A stretch of 64,000 nucleotides of DNA from Talinum fruticosum (taxonomy: Eukaryota > Streptophyta > Magnoliopsida > Caryophyllales > Talinaceae): positions 6,012,001 to 6,076,000 of the forward strand of contig JAITYX010000008.1 in the NCBI GenBank assembly GCA_021018815.1, in the 5' to 3' direction. Below are positions 1 to 12,800 of this stretch, one piece after another; within the stretch, counting starts at the first letter, position 1; each line of letters starts with the position of its first letter. Position numbers and translations under genes: made by a program. The notes beneath the pieces are model-generated. The model had not been told where the DNA came from. It saw only the letters and a program-made list of their open reading frames with translations, and ran no database searches.

Positions 1-270
1 CTCCCCAGTGAATGGTTTATTATGCTAAATATGGAGGACCAGGTGAAATGGAGCTACACTTCGTATTATCTCTCTGATCAACTTCTTGTCAACTGCCACC
101 TTGTCCTTTGTCCCTCCATTTCCCTCTTGTCACTTTTAATGAATGACATCAATAATGTGCTGTGTCAACTGATTGTTTATTGATTGGCTGACTTCTTATC
201 CTAATGACTTTGAGTGGTGTTGGTGAGAGAGTTATTCTCATTTTAGTAAAAGATGTTCTCATATTAATAG
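1..270. other. Intron of the MRS2 gene (5' part of gene lies outside the window)
   Basis: This stretch precedes the first visible MRS2 exon and ends in a canonical acceptor (TTAATAG before position 271). It shows no sustained reading frame that fits the MRS2 N-terminus, so it is read as intron. The promoter and first coding exon must lie upstream of the window. Confidence 0.7.
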
Positions 271-3200
271 GTGTTACTTCGAGACCCTTTGGACGAAAAT
301 GTAATTCCTGTGGTTGAAGAACTTCAGAGGCGGTTGCATCCTGAAAATGTCATACGTCAAGCACAAGGAGATGGGAAGGAATTAGGTGGGAATGAAGTTG
401 AAGCCACTGAAGAAGATGGTAATCCACTTTGGTCTACAAAATTTTGAAAGGCAGAAACAGAATGCTTGATTGTCAGGATTCTTGATTCCAGTTTTCTCTA
501 TTCAATTGATTCAATCTTGTTCATGTTTGTTACCATCTGTCCCCTTTCTCTTGTTTTCCTAGAAAGCTAGAATTCTTATTCTGTCTTCTGTAGCTGATCA
601 CATCCAATTGTGCAGAATCTCCCTTTGAGTTCCGTGCTCTTGAGGTGGCTTTGGAGGCAATCTGCAGCTTCCTAGCTGCACGCACTACTGAACTGGAAAC
701 TGCTGCATACCCAGCATTGGATGAACTAACCTCCAAGGTGAGCATGGTTACCTGATTTTCTATATACATTCTTTCTTTTTTCACCACATGGCCTCAAACC
801 CACGGATTGCTACCTTTGCCTGCAGTTCATGCTTAAGCAAATATGGCTATCATTTCACAAGGATTAGCTTGTTATCTTTTCTTGCAAAATTTGCACTGTT
901 GCTTCGAACATCTTCCTTGTCTGTATTTCTAGTTTTGGGTTGTTTTTTGGGTGTTATCTACATTTAGACAAGGTGCCAAAACTTGTACGTTGAGTTTGTA
1001 TTCTATTATTGATGTCTTTGCCTTGTACTGGGATTATTTTGACCATCTTAATTTTGATGATACTTTGGTTGAAGTGACTGAGTTTTTAAAGGCTGGACTA
1101 CATGCTCTAATCAATATGTTAAAAGCTTGATACGAGCAAAAAATTACTGCAACTTTTTATATAATAAATTTCCCTCTTATTTTCTTGTTTTCTGCTTTCC
1201 TTTCTTGCCTTCCGTGCAATGGAATCTCAAATCAGTTTTAGTACTCTACTATAGTATGTTACTCACTTTGCAACACTTCCATCTGTTATCTGCTCCTTGT
1301 CACTTTTCTGATTGCTAACATTCCCAATGTGCAGATTAGCAGTCGGAACTTGGATAGAGTCAGGAAATTGAAAAGTGCAATGACGAGGTTAACTGCACGA
1401 GTTCAGAAGGTATTATAATTGTCCTCTGTCGTGAAACCAATATATTAGAGGCTCTCTATGTCTGTTTCGAACTCCCTTTTAAATACTGTTCTTTGTTTTT
1501 TTCCTCTTTTTGTTTTTTTTTTTTTTGGGGGGAGGGTATCTTCTGCATATAATTGATTATGTTCGTGCAATGCACAAGTGCACATCATATGCTTTCCTTT
1601 TGTCTATTGGTGGTCAAATGTGCGGAGATATGTCTGGTACAACTGAATGGAAGTCAGATGAGTAACTCATTGTGTTGTAGTGCACCGATTTGCAACTGCA
1701 TCCTTTCCTTTCTGTTAATCTCTTTTTGGGCTACAAGTGTGTGAATGTGTCTTTGTGTTTTTTTTTGGAGGGGGAGGTTATGGTGGGCTTTTATTTGTTT
1801 TCTATTTTCCCCTTTTTTTCACTTTGATTGGATTCGTACTTCTGAGTTATGGATTATGAAAGAGGTCTTCGGAAAGCAAGTAAGGAATTCCCTTGCATAA
1901 GGATATTTCCTTTCGCAAAATGTTGTTAACTTTATCTGTTCTCTCCTGTTCTCTTTTCTTTCCATTTTTGAAAGTATCTTAATTGTTCATGAGAGAATCC
2001 ATTATGTACATGGTACCAGTTGTCGTTAGATTTTTCAAACTCTTGAAAAAAATCATCATAAGACTACACACTACACAAAGTCAGGGATTCAAATGGCAGT
2101 CTGCCTGCAATTGCTGCCGCAGAAGCTTTGGCAGGAAATTGCACTGAATAAGAAATTGCAAAAAGAATCTGGTTGTTTGAGCATGAATTTTTTTCAAAAG
2201 GATTTAGTTGTTATACTTGGAGGGATTCACTTTTTATAGTCCTGTTATAGCATAATGTAGCAAGTTTTGTAACAAATAGATGTAAATAACAAAATGTATC
2301 ATATAAGCTACTAAAAATTAATGAATTAAATGTATAAATGTGGGTTTTCATTTCAGAACAATTGTTATAGCTTATATTGGCTGTTCTTAATTCCAGAATG
2401 TTTGTTGCTGCCATTCAAACATGTAACTTCACGAACATTGAAAATTGCGGTTTGCTTAACTTCAAAACTTTCACCATTTCACTGCAGAGCCATTTCATTT
2501 TGAATGCCTTCACATAGTACTACTTGACACCATAGTGAAGGCTTGTCACTATTAATATGATTCAAAACGGAAGAAATCCAGGAAACGACACTGATGCTAA
2601 AGTATCAAAAATATGCTGAAGGGTTTAGTGTATTCTTACATTGGAAATACCATAGGTGCCCATGCGGTTTTGGAAATTCCATGTAGAGGACATTTTTCTG
2701 AGAGTTCTTTTGTACCATTATAATAAAATTAGTGCACCATGCACTTATCTACGATTTGGACTTTATCTTTGAGTGGATGGACAAATTTTCAGTTTTTCCC
2801 TTAACGATCAAGCTTTGCTAGGATTGGGAAAGCATTTGTGTGGAATTTGGGATCAACTTAGATGTCTACAAACCAAAGTATGTGGCTTTCTATATATGGT
2901 GCAATCTCTCTTGCCCCCTCCCCTTGTTCCATGTTTCTTTTACAAGGGAAGCCACAGTAGAGGTGGGATGTTGGAGAAGGAGCAGCGTGGAAATCAGTAG
3001 TTATCTGAGTTTAGAGGCTTGAAAGGCTGACCCTTGTATGGGATTGGAGACATAATGTTTGTGAAGCTTTTGATTAGATGACAGAGAGATTAGAGTGGGG
3101 GAATATGAGGAAAGAAAAGGTAAGGCTGAGGCATGGCCATTGCAATTGGGCGTCATGCAAGTGCTATGTGGTGTGAATCGTGGTTGTGGCATACGATCTC

Positions 3201-6200
3201 TACACTTCGGTTGTAGGTGTAAGGTTGCAGCTTTGAGGTGGGGATCTGGGGTTTGGTGCCTAAGCTACTGGTAGATGAAGTGGCTCAGCGTGCAACATGT
3301 GTGAAGTCTGCACTGTCTTTGTTTGTCCTTAAGATTTGTGACCAAAAAAAAATACCTTTGTTTCATAATCGTGTTTCAAAATTTTTGACTCCCTAAATGT
3401 GGTTCAATTAAAAGGAAATTTTTGTCTTTGTGATTGTTACTGTTCTTTGAGAGGCAGAATTTAAATTTAAATTTGTATTGTTTATGTTGTTGACCATAAC
3501 TTAGAAGCAATATTTCCCATATGCTTATCCTAGAGTTTATCTGAAGTCAATTAGTTTGCCTGGTTGTAGGTCAGAGATGAGCTTGAACAACTTCTGGATG
3601 ATGATGATGATATGGCTGACCTTTACTTGTCTAGAAAGCTAGCTCCTGCTTCTCCTGTTAGTGGATCTGGAGCGGCCTGGTTCATTAGTTCTCCTACTAT
3701 AGGCTCTAAAATATCAAGAGCAAGTAGGGCAAGTGTGGCCACTGTTCGTGGTGATGAAAATGATGTTGAGGAGCTCGAGATGTTACTGGAGGTTATAACT
3801 ATTTTCCTCTTTTGTTATGTATTTTAAAAGTAGATTACTTAGATGCAAGTAGGCATCCTGAACTGCTTATTTTCCGGTAAGAAGCATTGAGTAATGACCT
3901 AGAGGGTGGAGGTTGTGGTGTGACTATACATATATGTGAGTGTTAACTTGTTTGGATGTAATTTTGCAGGCCTATTTCATGCAAATTGATAGCACATTGA
4001 ACAAATTAACAACGGTATGTTTGCTGAAGAAAATTCTGAACCCTTTGTACTTTTCAGTTGCTTTATACATGTTTATATGTTCTGTTTGGGTCAATTGAGG
4101 ATCAACCATTTTTAAACTATGACTTTAACTTATGTAATAGTATGCACGTTATTAGGGATGAGATCACTTAGGGATGGCAAAGGGTCCTGGACCCGACTCA
4201 GATTCGCCACACCGGACCCCAATTAACGGGTCTGGATCTGAAAATTTTGGATCCGATGGGTCTGGTCGGGTCTGGGTCCAAGTGGTATTAAATGGGTTTG
4301 GGTTTGGGTTTAGAATTAGGACCCAGACCCAGACCCATGGACCCGATTAATTTTTTTACATGACTCCAGCTTGTCTTGTCCTAAATCTGTTAAACAATTC
4401 AATCACTCCTTGTCTTATTCGCTCATTATCAATCATCTTGCATAACTCTCAAACACTTTCTCTCACAATTTTTTTCAAATTTGTTCACTTTGCTTGATTT
4501 TTGAATATTTGTTTTAATTTGTCAATTTATAGATTATCTAATTGCATGTGTGAAACAACCGAGAAACGGGATAGGCGTAAGAGTGAAGTCTCTTTTTAGT
4601 TGTGAACTTTATACAACTCTTCCTTGTGGTACCCTCATCATTGATGCAAAGGTCGCCAGATCGTTGGCAAATTTCTTCTTGGATTGGGCTTTAATACTAG
4701 TATTGAACTCAATGAAACCAAATTTTTTTTATTCAATCACCTACAAGTGTGTAATAATATTAAATGGGGCAAAAGAATGATAAGATTACGTTGTTTCTTA
4801 ACAATTTTAGCTTGAAATAATCTAGACTCATCTAGGACCCGTTTAGGACTCATGGACCCTCAGACCAGCGAGTCTGGGTCTGTGTCCATACTTCACAGAG
4901 GTCTGGGTCCAAGTCCAAAAATTGAGTGGGTTTGGGTCCACTTTGACCCAATCCAAACCTGACCCATTGCCATCCCTACTTGTGATATGTTTTTGGGTTG
5001 TCAGTTTAAATTTAATGTTCTAATACGGGATAGTAACTGAGTTATCTACTACATCTGACTTTCGAGGAAGAACAAGAGGTAACTTTAGGAACCTAGAGAG
5101 CATTAGTTCTTAAAGAATATTTCAATATTGAGAACCAAATATGAATCCATATTTTTAAGTCTTGCCTACAGCCTACCGGTTTTAGGCTTGGTCAAACGTG
5201 AGCCAAACGAAGTTTTTAAGCTTGCCTTACCCAATCTCACAATTACCTGCAAGTAGGCAGTGAATTCCCATCATGTGTTCAATACGGATCACAATGCTCA
5301 TATTGTTAATTACTGTACTGCCCTTTCGTTCAGCTTTGATGCACATTTGCATGCCCACCTGTTGTAGCAAAAGAGAGATTCAACTTATTTGTCTGAAACC
5401 ATTTATACCATGATATCATTAAATCTAATTCAGCGACTTTTGGCTACACAATTATTGATCCTTAGGTTGCAAAAACTTCAGTTTCTACTTTTCTGTATGT
5501 TTGTGTTGGAGTGATCCAACAAACTTTCATGCATTCTTTTCCGTGAATCTTCTGTTTGTTACTGGAGAAGTGTTGTGCTATTCCGTCTTCCATATAGGTT
5601 GAGGACCAGAAGGCTAATTTCCATATTATTTCCTTCCGGACCAATTTAAATATGTCTTGCGTTTCTAATATTAGTTTAGGATTGTACACTTGACATATTT
5701 GTTGGTGTTGCGCATGATAATTCGATGGAAAGACTATATAGGGTTTTCTTAAATCTGCATAAATTTGCATTTTGTGTTGTTTTTCCCTTGAGATTTAATG
5801 ATGGGCACTTGAATTTGCAGCTTCGTGAATATATAGATGACACTGAGGATTACATCAACATTCAGGTATGCCACTTTTGAAAATTGAAGCCTACGAAGGG
5901 ATTTTTTTATTTTTGGAATTGTGAATGCCTTTGGTTGTAATCAAACCTGAACTTCCCGCTTGCAGCTTGACAATCATCGGAATCAGTTGATTCAGGTGCC
6001 ACTTTCTCCTGAACTTTATCTTCTATGACATGACCTTTAATTTTGGAAGAATTTTTTTGGGGAAAGAGGGGAAGGGGGATGTTGGGCTTATCTATAAGGG
6101 TTGACGTTAGTTGGTTTTGATATCTGTCTACTTGAGTTTGATTTTGTGCTAGTTCGTTGTGTTTGATTTTGCTACCTACTATTATTAGTTACAGTGTTAT

Positions 6201-7169
6201 TTTCTTCATCTTCTCTCTGTCATCCATCACCATCGTCAATTATTTTTCACCAACTTGACACTCTCTGCTTGCCAGGAAGGATAAATTGGTAGGAATGCAC
6301 ATAACCAGTAGAAAAATGTAATTGATGACTTTGTATGAACAAACCTCTCATCGTAAGGTGCATTTGGCAACAACCATTCGGCTACTGCCTTTAGTATTTG
6401 AGATGAGGATATGAGCAGTGATGGGAAAAAGAACTATGGACAGGTGAATGGTTCTTATATTCCCGAAGAGACTTGATTATCTATATGATAAGCTTTTTCT
6501 TCTAGTACTGTCTTATTCATAGAGAAAGATATGTCATGTAGTGATTTGCAAATTCGTGCTGTATATTTGGAAGACGTTGACCTCCATGCTTTTGTAGTGG
6601 TTCAACCGTCTTTCTATACTTCCTAGTCTGTTCAATGTACACATTGAGCAGATACGTTTATTGTCAATTGTAAGTTGTAACTGAAACAACTATCAATAGC
6701 ATTGGCAGAGCTGCCAGGACAATATCCTGAATCAGATTGTTTCTTCTTGAATCAATGCCCTGAAATCTGCAGTGTACTAGTTTTAATCGAGTTGATGTAT
6801 GTCGTAAATTGTGAATCATTTGTTTGTTGTGGATCGTGATTCATTTGTTGCTTTCTTTTTCTGTTATGCAGTTGGAGCTTTTCCTGAGTTCAGGAACTGT
6901 TTGCTTGTCAGTCTATTCCTTGGTGGCCGGAATTTTTGGCATGAACATACCTTATACTTGGATGGACCACCATGGTTATATGTTTAAATGGGTATGTGCT
7001 CTAGTTCAGCAAATATATTTATTTTCCAACTCTTTTTCTGTCCAATAATGCTAATTCGTGTCTTGTTTCTTTGTTTTGCTAGGTGGTGATTATTACGGGA
7101 CTTGTTTGTGCTATACTATTTGTGATTATAGTCTCTTATGCTCGTTATAAAGGGCTTGTTGGATCATGA
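271..7169 (+). CDS. MRS2: MRS2/CorA-type magnesium transporter, 3' nine exons (N-terminus outside window)
   Basis: Membrane Mg2+ channel of the CorA/MRS2/ALR1 family, which works as a pentamer. Exons read from the sequence are 271-418, 616-737, 1335-1409, 3570-3791, 3970-4014, 5821-5865, 5966-5995, 6872-6991 and 7083-7169. All have GT-AG borders and agree in phase, giving 297 residues and a TGA stop. Visible marks are the family segment [19 protein letters not shown], the long helical region with [32 protein letters not shown], and the pore signature GMN at the end of transmembrane segment 1 (exon 6872-6991). Transmembrane segment 2 follows and ends in [10 protein letters not shown]. The last intron separates the two membrane segments. 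I see no frameshift. The [11 protein letters not shown] context resembles the MRS2-3 subgroup, but the paralogue assignment is tentative. The 4015-5820 intron is lengthened by a transposon. Two damaged copies of this gene lie downstream. Confidence 0.93.
4170..4977. mobile_element. Non-autonomous hAT-like DNA transposon inserted in an MRS2 intron
   Basis: The 808-bp insert begins AGGGATGGCAAAGGGTC and ends with the inverted match GACCCATTGCCATCCCT. Subterminal regions are rich in GGGTCTGGG / CCCAGACCC words, a pattern common in plant hAT-derived elements. ACTT occurs on both sides (4166-4169 and 4978-4981). The duplicated MRS2 copy at about 12647-12651 has the same flanks with nothing between them, so both borders are fixed by an empty site. 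No transposase is encoded. The hAT label is by terminus resemblance; a clean 8-bp target duplication is not seen. Confidence 0.75.
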
Positions 7170-8133
7170 AACTGCCAAAATCACATATCTTTTTCATAAA
7201 GGTTTGAGTGAGATCAACCCCGGCTACTTATATTGCAGAAATTGTGAAATAGTCCTTAAACCATTGGTGCTGCGAATACATAGTTACATAGTCGAATTTG
7301 TTATCGGCTTTCTACACTGTCACTAACAACAGGAGATGATCGACACCACACAAGTTCAAGAGATTTGTAATTTGACAGCTGCTTTCTACATTGGTGGTAA
7401 CCTATACAGTATTTCCATACAATTCCTTTTCTGTTTTCAATGTAAAGATACCATTGCTAGTAATAGTTATCTTCAATTAGTTTTTTTTTTGGTGCATATG
7501 AGACATTAGGATTGATGTAGTCGGAATTTAAACAAAGGTCTTTCGTAGCAATAATGGTCAATGATGAGAATCATATTGCAAAATCAACAGGGAATACGCC
7601 CTTCCCATTCCATGCCTATATAGCCACTAGTGAAAACGTCTGAAACCTGTTACAAACCACATGATAATAAATATGTGAAATTCTGTTCTTATTGATCAAC
7701 TCTTCATCTTTCTCTCTCTAGGCTTTGTAAATATACACCGGATAAATCAGTTTAATTAAGATCACCTAGAGAAACAAGTTTAGTTGTCAAACGCCACTAA
7801 ATATGAGCACCAAAATCTGGACAACATGAAAGAATTATCAGAGAAATCGCCCAGAACAATATCATGAATATATTAATCACTTAAAAATAGAGGTGACCAA
7901 GATCGATGTAAGTGGTTGCATTGAAAAAGTTTTGAAATAAGCGGTTCTTGTCGAACTCGAGGAATTCAATCAACAGAAGGGACGAAGAAAAATCGATGGG
8001 GAAGACTGAAAAAGAAGAAGATCGATGGGGAAGAGGAGTTTGTGTTGGTTTTGGTCCACAGTGATGGCGAAGAAGATCGAGATTTATCTGACCCTCTAAT
8101 AACCCCTTTTTAGACAACCATCAAAGGATCTGA
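7170..8133. other. MRS2 3' UTR and downstream flank
   Basis: The first ~380 bp are MRS2 3' flank; the same sequence (7217-7552) reappears at 23091-23440 in the third MRS2 copy, marking how far that duplication extended. The remainder has no coding frame or RNA gene that I can support. Confidence 0.5.
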
Positions 8134-8599
8134 CTAGCGCTGGTAAAAATCCGTCCAACTTGATTGTGCGAATTTTTTCCATCTAAAAAAGGTCCAACCA
8201 CAAAATTTTTGTTCGAATTTTAAATTCGGACAATCGGTCATGTCTAAATTGAAATTCGGGTCAGGTTCGGGTTTGGCAATTTGGGTTTTGTGACTTATTT
8301 GAGTTAGCACAAATTCGAACAATCGGATAACTGCGTTTAGACATTCGGTTTAGTTATAATTTAGTTCAAAACCTATAAAATTTTCAACAAAATATAAGGA
8401 AATTTGGATTCGGGTTCGGTCAATACATAGTTTCAATTCAATTTTCAAAAGTTCATATCATAAATTTAGACATTTGAACATTCGGATACGGGTTCGCGTC
8501 TTGTCGGGGTATTCGAATTTGTAATTCGAACAGAATCCGATATGATATTTTTGTCCGAATATTCAAAATTATCCGAAACAGAATTTTTAGCAGCGTTAG
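8134..8599. mobile_element. Candidate non-autonomous DNA transposon (MITE-like)
   Basis: The left end CTAGCGCTGGTAAAAATCC pairs with the inverse of the right end (CTAACGCTGCTAAAAATTC) with three mismatches. The inside is full of TTCGGGT / ATTCGGAC words typical of subterminal repeats. No clean target duplication is visible (GATCTGA on the left, GACCCGA on the right is the best pairing). No coding capacity. Confidence 0.5.
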
Positions 8600-8899
8600 A
8601 CCCGATCCTCTTAACAATAAAACATAAACCTTTTAATTTTATAACTAACCCCAGCGCCCATTATAATTCCAACTCAGTGTCCAACTCCAATGAGTATCAA
8701 TAGTCGAACTTACTTCGTAATTCTGAAACTATAATAAAATTTTCATTGGATAAGCCAATACCTTAATATCTACTTTCCACGCTAATATCCACACACCCAC
8801 ACACACCTAATAAAACCCCTAAGAAAGTAGCCGTCTGCAGTGGGCACTCACTGGTCGAAACCCCTTTCGAAAATTCGGCTCTCTCGCCCTCTGTCTCTG

Positions 8900-8984
8900 T
8901 CTCTCTCCCTATGTTTCTCTGATTCCCTGGTATAAATCCCATTTTAAAAAATTCGACCGTTGTCAAAAGCCATAATCATCTCTT

Positions 8985-9020
<36 letters not shown>

Positions 9021-9155
9021 TGTTTCTCTCTCTCTATCTGATTGTTTCTCTCTCTCCTCTGTTTCTGTTTCTCTCCCTCTGTTTCTCTGATTCCCTGGTA
9101 TAAACCCCATTTAAAAAAATTCTACCGTTATCAACAGCCATAATCATCTCTTCCT

Positions 9156-9217
<62 letters not shown>
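8900..9217. repeat. ~157-bp tandem duplication with CT microsatellites
   Basis: About 100 bp starting near 8900 (landmarks TTTCTCTGATTCCCTGGTAT and GCCATAATCATCTCTTCC) is repeated from about 9057 with small differences. Each copy is followed by a pure or near-pure CT run (8990-9016 and 9166-9217). The block lies just upstream of the RING-gene start codon, where plant 5' leaders often carry CT runs. Confidence 0.75.
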
Positions 9218-9218
<1 letters not shown>

Positions 9219-9413
9219 TCCTCCAACCTTGCTCTGCTCCAGAATCAACCGTCTGAAATTGAGAATGGTGATAATAGATCCAAAGCAAACCCCTAAGTCC
9301 ACGATTCAAATCGGTTGCGGCCATGGCTGGCTGGGATGAAGATCACTCTTGCGTGCCAGTCTTGTCGTCGAAGACACTGATCGAAATTCCATACACAAGA
9401 AGCGCTCTGATTC

Positions 9414-9418
<5 letters not shown>

Positions 9419-9451
<33 letters not shown>
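9419..9451. repeat. (CT)n microsatellite
   Basis: An uninterrupted CT run of about 33 bp lies within the first exon or leader of the decayed RING gene. In the frame from 9323 it would encode a Leu/Ser run followed at once by a stop. Confidence 0.9.
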
Positions 9452-9455
<4 letters not shown>

Positions 9456-9822
9456 CGTGATTGGTATTTCAGAAAGCAGAGGGCTCAACGGAAAAGCGCG
9501 GTGTCGATTCCGGTGACGGTTTTCAATCTCGTGAAGACGAATCCACCAGCAATGACGAAGGAGGTTAGTGATCGAAGTTATTGTTATTAAATTTCATACA
9601 TAGTTTGAAAATTTTGATTTTATCTCAAAATTGAAGATGAGATTTGCGATGTTTTATTTTGTTAGATAACCTAGAAACTGCAAATTTGAGGTAATTGATC
9701 CCAATTCATCATTTTAGAACATCGCAGTCACAAATTCATCGCTCAGTTATGGGAAGACATTGTTATAATTAGGAGATAGTTTAGAAGTTTGCTGTATTTG
9801 CATAAATTTGGAGAAAATGGAT

Positions 9823-12800
9823 GCTCTGTTATTGATGTCCTTGCCCTGCACTGGGACTATTTTGACCATCTTAATTTTGATGATACTCTGGTTGAACTGA
9901 AAGGCTGAACTACATGCTCTAATCAATATGTTAAAAGCTTGATACAAACAAAAAATTACTGCAACTTTTTTATACAATACATTTCCCTCTTGTTTTCCTA
10001 TTTTCCGCTTTCCTTTCTTGCGTGCAATGGAATCTCAAATCAGTTTTAGTACTCTACTATAGTATGTTATTCACTTGGCAACACTTCCATCTGTAACCTG
10101 CTCCTTGACCCTTTTCTGATTTCTGACGTTCCTAATGTGCAGATTAGCAGTCGGAAGTTGGATAGAGTCAGGAAATTGAAAAGTGCAATGACGAGGTTAA
10201 CTGCCCGAGTTCAGAAGGTATTGTAATTATCCTCAAACCAATTTATTAGAGGCTCTCTATGTCTGTTTCGAACTCCCTTTTTAATATTTGTTTTCTGTTT
10301 TCCCCTTTTTTCACTTTGATTGGATTAGTACTTTTACGGGTTATGAAAGAGGTCTTCAGAAAGCATAAGAAATTCCCTTGCATAAGGATGTTTCCTTTTG
10401 CAAAATGTTGTTAACTTTCTCTGTTCTTTCCTGTTCTCTTTTCTTTCCACTTTTGAAAGTATCTTAATTGTTCATGAGAGAATCCATTATTTACATGGTA
10501 CCAGTTGCCATTAGATTTTTCAAACTCTGGAAAACTCATCATAAGACTACAAAAAGTCAGGGATTCGAAAGGGAAATTGCACTGATACAGAAATTGCGAA
10601 AAAGAATCTGGTTGTTTGAGCATGAAATTTTTCCAAAATGATTTGGTGGTTATACTTGGAGGGATTAAATTTTTGTAGTCCTATTATAGCATAATGCAGC
10701 AAGGTTTGTAACAAATAGATGTAAATTACAAAATGTATTGTATAAGCTTGTAAAAATTAATGAATTAAACATATAAATGTGGGCTTTCACTTTAGAACAA
10801 TTTTTACAGCTAATATTGGCTGTTCTTAATTCCAGAATGTTTGTTGCAGCCGTTCAAACATGTAATTTCATGAACATTGAATATTGCGGTTCGCTTAACT
10901 TCAAAACTTTTCCAATGTTACCATTTCGCTGCAGAGCCATTTCATTTTGAATGCCTTCACAGAGTACTACTCAATACCATGTGAAGGCTTGTCACTATTA
11001 ATATGATTCAAAAGGAAAGAAATCCAGGAAACGACACAGATGCTAAAAGTATCATAAATATGCTGAAGGGTTTAGTGTATTCTTACATTGGAAATACCAT
11101 TGGTGTCCATGCGGTTTTGGAAATTCCATGTAGAGGACATTTTTTAGAGTCATTTTGCACCATCATAATAAATTACTGCACCATGCGCTTATGTACGACA
11201 TGGACTTTATCTTTGAGTGGATGGACAACTTTTTGGTTTTTCCCTTAATGATCAAGCTTTGATAGGATTGGGAAAGCATATGTGTGGAATCTGGGGTCAA
11301 CTTACATGTCTACAAACCCGACTGTGGCTTTCTATATATGGTGCACTCTTCCCCCTCCACCTTATTCACCTGTTTCCTTTACAGTGGAAGCCAGAGTAGA
11401 GGTGGGGATGTTTGAGAAGGAGCAGCATGAAAATCAGTAGTTATCCGAGTTTGGAGGCTCAGGCTGACCCTTGTGTGGGATTGGAGACATAATGTTTGTG
11501 ATGCTTTAGATTAGATGACAGAGAGATTAGAGTGGGGAATATGAGGAAAGAGAATATAAGGTTGAGGCATGGCAATTGCAATTGGGCGTCATGGCAGTGC
11601 TATGTTGTGTGATTCATGGTTGTGGCATATGATCTCTACACTTAGGTTGTAGGTGTAAGGTCGCATCTGGGAGGTGGGGATCTGGCGTTTGGTGCTTAAG
11701 CTACTGGTAGATGAAGTGGCTCAGCGTGCAAGATCTCTGAAGTCTTAAAGAAGTAGTGTCTTTGTTTGACCTTAAGATTTGTGACAAAAAAAAATAACCT
11801 TTGTTTCATCATCGTGTTCCAAAATTTTTGGCTCCCTAAATGTGGTTCATGGGTTTCTGCTGTGTGGTGAGGGAGCCTAGTTTTGCAATTAAAAGAAAAT
11901 TTTTGTCTTTGTGATTGTTACTGTTGTTTGAGAGGCAGAATTTAAATTTAAATTTCTATTAATTATGTTCTTGACCATAACTTAGAAGCAATGTTTCCCA
12001 TATGCTTATCCTCGAGTTAATCTAAAGTCAATTAATTTGCCTGGTTGTAGGTCATAGATGAGCTTGAACAACTTCTGGATGATGATGATGATATGGCTGA
12101 CCTTTACTTGTCTAGAAAGCTAGCTCCTGCTTCTCCTGTTCGTGGATCTGGAGCGGTCTGGTTCATTAGTAGTTCTCCTACTATACACTCTAAAATATCA
12201 AGAGCAAGTGGGGCAAGTGTGGCCACTGTTCGTGGTGATGAAAATGTTGAGGAGCTCGAGATGTTACTGGAGGTTATAACTATTTTCCTCTTTTGTTATG
12301 TATTTTAAAAGTAGATTACTTAGATGCAAGTAGGTATTCGGAACTGCTTATTTTCCGGTAAGAAGCATTGAGTAATAACCTAGAGGGTGGGGGTTGTGGT
12401 GTGACCATACACATATGTGAGTGGTAACTTGTTTGGATGTAATTTTGCAGGGCTATTTCATGCAAATTGATGGCACATTGAACAAATTAACAATGGTATG
12501 CTTGCTGAAGAAAATTTCGAACCCTTTGTACTTTTCAGTTGTTTTGTGCATGTTTATATGTTCTGCTCGGGTCAGCTGAGGATCAACCATTTTTAAATCA
12601 TGACTTTAACTTATGTCATAGTATGCACGTTATTAGGGATGAGATCACTTGTTATATGTTTTTGGGTTGTCAGATTAAATTTAATGTTCCAATATGAGAT
12701 AGTAACTGAGTTATCTACTAAATTGGACTTTGAAGGAAGAAGAAGAGGTAACTTTAGGAAACTAGAGAGCATTAGTTCTTAGCGAATATTTCAAAATTGA

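Noticed and set aside
4550..4780. 76-codon open frame inside the 808-bp transposon
   Set aside because: No transposase motif; too short and isolated for an autonomous element.
5462..5770. 102-codon minus-strand open frame inside the MRS2 intron
   Set aside because: It lies antisense in an intron. The matching place in the second copy keeps only part of it (13196-13378) with frame differences, so there is no sign of coding selection.
9034..9324. Minus-strand open frame with a long Arg-Glu run
   Set aside because: It is the reverse reading of CT microsatellites, so the frame is open only because the repeat has no stops.
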